Assembly: GCA_022792885.1 (NCBI GenBank)
Contig: JAAWBX010000036.1
Coordinates: forward strand, 248,001-312,000
Direction: 5' to 3'
DNA length: 64,000 nucleotides
DNA from: Lachnospiraceae bacterium
GTDB lineage: Bacteria; Bacillota; Clostridia; Lachnospirales; Lachnospiraceae
Shown here: in pieces, positions 60,713 through 64,000 of the stretch
Layout of the letters: each line of letters begins with the position of its first letter
How positions within the stretch are numbered: the stretch's first letter is position 1
The notes under the pieces: generated by a model
Told to the model about the DNA's origin: nothing
The model's input: the letters and a program-made list of their open reading frames with translations, nothing else
The model's database searches: none
Made by a program: the position numbers and the translations under genes

Positions 60713-61976
60713 GTTTTTCTTCCTGTATCACCCGGGCCTTAACGCCCAGCCCGGCCAAATCTCCCGGCAGATCCTCGTACCCTCTCCGAATATGCGAAAG
60801 TCCCGCGATTCGCGTTTCCCCTTCCGCGCCGAGCGCCGCCACGGCCAGGGCCGCCCCGCCCCGCAGATCTTTCGCCTCCACATAAGCGCCCGAAAGTTTC
60901 TCCTGTCCGACCACCTTTACCAGACCGTCCTCCTCCCCGATACAAGCGCCCATCCGGCAAAGCTCCGGCACGATCTCGAACCGATTCTCAAAAATCGTCT
61001 CCCGAACCCGGGAAACGCCCTTTCCCCGACAGAGCGCCGCCAAAAACAAAGACTGCATATCCGTCGGAAAACCGGGATACGGCGCCGTCACAAGCTCCTC
61101 GATCGCGGCCGGCCGCTCATCCGCGCTGCACAAGATCCGCCCCGGCTCCGCCTTTAAACGGCAGCCCATTCGAAGAAACGCTTCCCACATACCGATCAGA
61201 TCTTTCGCTTCCACCCCGTTTAAACAGATATCCCCGCCGGCCGCGGCGACCGCGGCCAGACAGGTTCCCGCCGCGATCCGATCTCCGTTTACGGCAAAAG
61301 ACGAATCGTGAAGCGGCATCCCGCCCCGAACGATCAGGCGGCTGCTTCCGATCCCTTCAATGCCCGCCCCCATATTTTTGAGGAAATAACAAAGATCCCG
61401 TATCTCCGGTTCGCGTGCACAACCGCACAAAAGGGAAGTCCCCTCGGCTCCCACCGCCGCCAGAAGCGCATTCTCCGTCGCTCCCACGCTGGGAAAAGGA
61501 AAACGGATCACCGCGCCGGTAAGACCGTTTTTCGCCGCGGCGCAGATCATGTCCTCTTCCACATAAGTCTCGGCGCCCAAAGCTTCCATCGCTCTTTGAT
61601 GGAGATCCACGGGGCGTTCTCCGATCGAACAGCCTCCCGGAAGCCCCAGACACGCTTCCCGGTTTCTGGCCAGCAAGGCTCCCAGCATCAAAACCGAGGA
61701 GCGGGACTTTCCGCCATACTCCTTCGATACCCGGACACCGTCCGCAAAAGAAGCATCCACCCGAAGGCAATGCCCCTGAAACGTCACCTTTGCCCCCAGC
61801 TCTTCCAATATATGAATCATACAGAAGACATCCCAGATCCGCGGCACGTTCGTCAGTTCCGTCACGCCCTTGTGAAGGAGCGAAGCCGCCAGCATGGGAA
61901 GCACCGCGTTTTTTGATCCCTGGATCTTAAGCTCCCCTCTAAGCGCTGCTTTGCCCTGTACAGCCAGTATTTCCAA
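60681..61976 (-). CDS. murA: UDP-N-acetylglucosamine 1-carboxyvinyltransferase
   Basis: 431 residues. First committed step of peptidoglycan synthesis. The catalytic cysteine is Cys116 in GLPGGCSIGERPVDLH, so a cysteine-type enzyme expected to be fosfomycin-sensitive. Lys22-Asn23 in QGSKNAVLP are also present, and the C-terminal half has the substrate loop FPTDMQSLF. The reading frame overlaps ftsQ by 32 bases. Located in the mur/fts cluster between ftsW and ftsQ. Confidence 0.94.
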   Translation of the reverse strand: MEILAVQGKAALRGELKIQGSKNAVLPMLAASLLHKGVTELTNVPRIWDVFCMIHILEELGAKVTFQGHCLRVDASFADGVRVSKEYGGKSRSSVLMLGALLARNREACLGLPGGCSIGERPVDLHQRAMEALGAETYVEEDMICAAAKNGLTGAVIRFPFPSVGATENALLAAVGAEGTSLLCGCAREPEIRDLCYFLKNMGAGIEGIGSSRLIVRGGMPLHDSSFAVNGDRIAAGTCLAAVAAAGGDICLNGVEAKDLIGMWEAFLRMGCRLKAEPGRILCSADERPAAIEELVTAPYPGFPTDMQSLFLAALCRGKGVSRVRETIFENRFEIVPELCRMGACIGEEDGLVKVVGQEKLSGAYVEAKDLRGGAALAVAALGAEGETRIAGLSHIRRGYEDLPGDLAGLGVKARVIQEEKHDEKRKEIQG

Positions 61977-62058
61977 ACAAAACCCCCCAAAGAAAGTATT
62001 GATTCCTATTCTATCTTATGTATCTGGCAGGATTTTCGTGACCGGAAGCACATAAGAA

Positions 62059-63225
62059 TCAGGTTTGGGAAATCCGTATCTGATTGGAAACACTCAGCGC
62101 CATGCCCATCTCAATCATCAGAAAGACCACGGAAGTTCCGCCGTAACTGATAAACGGCAGCGTAATACCGGTATTAGGTATGGTGTTGGTTACGACGGCG
62201 ATATTTAAAACAACCTGGAGCGCGATGTGGGACATGATCCCGACCACCAGCATGGCCCCCAAAAGATCCGGCGCGTTTCCGGCAATCACCATGAAACGCC
62301 AGATCATAAACAAAAACAGAAGGATCACGCAGAACGCGCCGAACAGCCCCAGCTCCTCACAGATAATGGAGAATATCATATCATTCTGAGCTTCCGGAAC
62401 AAAACCCAGCTTCTGGATACTGTTGCCCAGCCCTTTGCCGAACAATCCGCCGGAACCGATCGCATAAAGTCCCTGTAAAACCTGATGCCCTCCGGTCCGC
62501 GCATAGCTCTCCGGGTCCTGCCATACCACGATTCGGGAAAGCTGATAGTCTTCCAAAATCCCCCACTCCACCAGTTTCGGCGCCAGCTCAATAAAGGCAA
62601 AAATCAGAAGAACGCCGCCCCCGACGATAAGCCCGAAGAGCGCCTTCTTACGGCTGGCCACAAAATACATAAGAAAAGCGATGCCAAGAATAATAATACC
62701 GGTGCTTAAGTTATTATCCAGGACCAGATACGCCACCGGCAGCACCATAACCGCAACCAGAATCAACGCCTTTAAACGGTCGATCTTTTTTCCCACCCGA
62801 ACGATAAAACAGGCCAGGCAGAGAATCACCGCCACCTTGACCATCTCCGAGGGCTGGAACAAGGTGACATTCCCTATCATCAGCCAACGTTTTTTTCCGT
62901 TCACTTCCTTGCCGAAACCCGGCACATAATTTACCAGAATCATGCAGGCAAAAGATAAAAAGTAAGCCACCGCGGCAAATTTCGGAAAGATATGGTAATC
63001 GATTTTCGAAACCGCCAGCATGATAAAAAAGCTGGCGGCCATAATCGCACCCTGCCGTTTCGCATAGAAAAAAGAATCCCCATTCTCCAACATGGCCGTA
63101 TAAGAGCTGGTGCTGTACACCATAACAAGTCCGAAGCACGCCAAAAAAATAATCACAAACAGAAGGCTGTAATCATAAAAGCGCTGCACCTTTTCTTTCT
63201 TTGGCTTTACTTTGTACTCCGGCAT
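62059..63225 (-). CDS. ftsW: Lipid II polymerase/divisome protein FtsW (SEDS family)
   Basis: 388 residues with about ten membrane segments. SEDS-family motifs include KRWLMIGNVTLFQPSEMVKV, the extracellular loop with PEAQNDMIFSIICEELG, and the C-terminal ITLPFISYGGTSVV. It polymerises septal glycan with its class B PBP. It is 6 bases from murD. A spoVE-type role is possible as the two subfamilies are hard to split by eye. No murG lies next to it here. Confidence 0.93.
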   Translation of the reverse strand: MPEYKVKPKKEKVQRFYDYSLLFVIIFLACFGLVMVYSTSSYTAMLENGDSFFYAKRQGAIMAASFFIMLAVSKIDYHIFPKFAAVAYFLSFACMILVNYVPGFGKEVNGKKRWLMIGNVTLFQPSEMVKVAVILCLACFIVRVGKKIDRLKALILVAVMVLPVAYLVLDNNLSTGIIILGIAFLMYFVASRKKALFGLIVGGGVLLIFAFIELAPKLVEWGILEDYQLSRIVVWQDPESYARTGGHQVLQGLYAIGSGGLFGKGLGNSIQKLGFVPEAQNDMIFSIICEELGLFGAFCVILLFLFMIWRFMVIAGNAPDLLGAMLVVGIMSHIALQVVLNIAVVTNTIPNTGITLPFISYGGTSVVFLMIEMGMALSVSNQIRISQT

Positions 63226-63231
63226 CCCTGA

Positions 63232-64000
63232 CTATACTCCTTTACTCCTTCGAACGCAATCCTTGAAAATCCGCCCCCGCTGCTCATAGCTCTCAAACAT
63301 ATCCCAGCTCGCGCAGGCAGGAGACAGAAGTACCGCATCTCCGGGGCGGGCTTTTGCTTTCGCCGCCGCCACGGCTTCCTCCATATCCGCCGCAAAAACG
63401 ATCTCCGTAAGACCGACCTCCTTTGCCTCTCCGGCAATTTTCTCTGCCGTTTCTCCTATTAGAATCAACGCCGTGACCCGGCTTTTGCAGGCTTTCAGCC
63501 ATTCCCTGTACTCACTTTGTTTATCATATCCTCCCCCGATCAAAACCGTGGGACGGCTCATGGCTTCAATCCCTTTGATGGCCGCGTCCGGATTCGTTCC
63601 CTTCGAATCGTTGTAATAGACAACGCCGTTTTCCTCCGTCACATACTCGATCCGATGCTCTACGGCCCGGAAATTCTTGCAGGCTTCCCGGATATCCGCG
63701 AGAGGCACGCCCATGCGAAGCGCGACCGCCGCGGCCGCCATGACATTCTCATAATTATGTACCCCGACCAGCTTTAATTCCTCCGTCCGACAAAGCTCCT
63801 CTTCCGCTCCGTCCTCCCGGATAAAAATTCCGCCGCCCCTCAAAAACAGCCCCTCTTCCAGCGTTCTTTTACTACTGAAATACAGGACCCGGACCGACAG
63901 AGTCTCTCCGAAGCGGCGCAGTTCCTCATCCTCATAATTCAGGACGCACGTATCTTTTTCCGTCTGATTTTTCGTGATGCTTTCCTTGACGGCAATATAG
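63232..64000 (-). CDS. murD: UDP-N-acetylmuramoylalanine-D-glutamate ligase, partial
   Basis: The gene is cut by the right edge; about 256 C-terminal residues are visible. Features are the central-domain GVHNYENVMAAAAVA (substrate loop), RIEYV, VYYNDSKGTNPDA and TVLIGGGYDKQ, with the terminal LLSPACASWDMFESYEQRG. It adds D-Glu to UDP-MurNAc-L-Ala. The missing N-terminus should hold the ATP-binding P-loop. Start of the murD-ftsW-murA-ftsQ group, 6 bases before ftsW. Confidence 0.93.
   Translation of the reverse strand, partial: YIAVKESITKNQTEKDTCVLNYEDEELRRFGETLSVRVLYFSSKRTLEEGLFLRGGGIFIREDGAEEELCRTEELKLVGVHNYENVMAAAAVALRMGVPLADIREACKNFRAVEHRIEYVTEENGVVYYNDSKGTNPDAAIKGIEAMSRPTVLIGGGYDKQSEYREWLKACKSRVTALILIGETAEKIAGEAKEVGLTEIVFAADMEEAVAAAKAKARPGDAVLLSPACASWDMFESYEQRGRIFKDCVRRSKGV

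Overview
The window looks like a chromosomal segment of an endospore-forming Clostridia bacterium, most likely Lachnospiraceae-like. Supporting points are the sporulation genes spoIIGA, sigE, sigG and a YlmC/YmxH-type gene, luxS, a transketolase split into two polypeptides, an ispH-rpsA gene pair, a CoaX-type pantothenate kinase, and strong AGGAGG-type ribosome binding sites. Base composition is moderate (about half G+C by eye). Most genes lie on the minus strand. I see no insertion sequence, prophage, CRISPR array or rRNA. Two tRNA genes are present. The assignment to a group is inference from gene content.

Region by region. (1) 1-14811: one long minus-strand transcription unit driven by a strong promoter at 14783-14811. 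It encodes thirteen tightly packed cell-surface glycan genes: a CDP-glycerol-glycerophosphotransferase-like protein with a beta-propeller-like tail, a cytidylyltransferase/oxidoreductase fusion, a Rossmann/GDPD fusion, LicD, glycosyltransferases, a CBS-nucleotidyltransferase, NeuD, a nonulosonate-associated methylase, NeuA (CMP-sugar synthetase), NeuB (nonulosonate synthase) and a partial DTEGP-type protein. Together they suggest a sialic/legionaminic-like sugar plus a phospho-alcohol decoration. (2) 15094-34722: housekeeping genes: an RNase H-like exonuclease, luxS, rpsA-ispH-cmk, a BaiN-like flavoprotein, a D,D-carboxypeptidase, an NlpC/P60 peptidase, split transketolase, PAP2 phosphatase, dipeptidase-argS, efp, yqeG-nrdR-ylmC, prfC, cls and coaBC. 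(3) 34863-42961: coaX, an ECF S-component, a wall amidase, a hybrid histidine kinase, tRNA-Val and tRNA-Met, a CPBP protease and a SpoIID-like/peptidoglycan-binding protein. (4) 43063-48319: an M20 amidohydrolase and a MalY/PatB-type C-S lyase divergent from a LysR regulator, an isochorismatase-family hydrolase and a cation diffusion facilitator. (5) 48343-52083: a single very large gene coding a viroplasmin-like domain, a Clp-like AAA+ module, a receiver-like segment, an FtsH-like AAA module and an M41 metalloprotease domain. This is the most unusual object in the window. (6) 52267-54946: a copper P-type ATPase with a CopZ-like tail that carries its own ribosome binding site and start, under a CsoR-like operator. 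(7) 55156-64000: sporulation sigma genes and a division/cell-wall cluster (murD-ftsW-murA-ftsQ, ftsZ, spoIIGA-sigE). A Spo0A-box promoter lies between ftsZ and spoIIGA, and sigG is inverted relative to sigE.

How the parts connect. CoaBC, CoaX and the ECF S-component plausibly supply and use pantothenate for CoA. MurD, FtsW, MurA, FtsQ and FtsZ make and steer septal wall. Spo0A-P would switch the adjacent spoIIG operon on at the same division locus. The dac, NlpC/P60, amidase and SpoIID-like genes remodel wall or spore cortex. The function of the fused AAA-AAA-M41 protein cannot be read from its neighbours.
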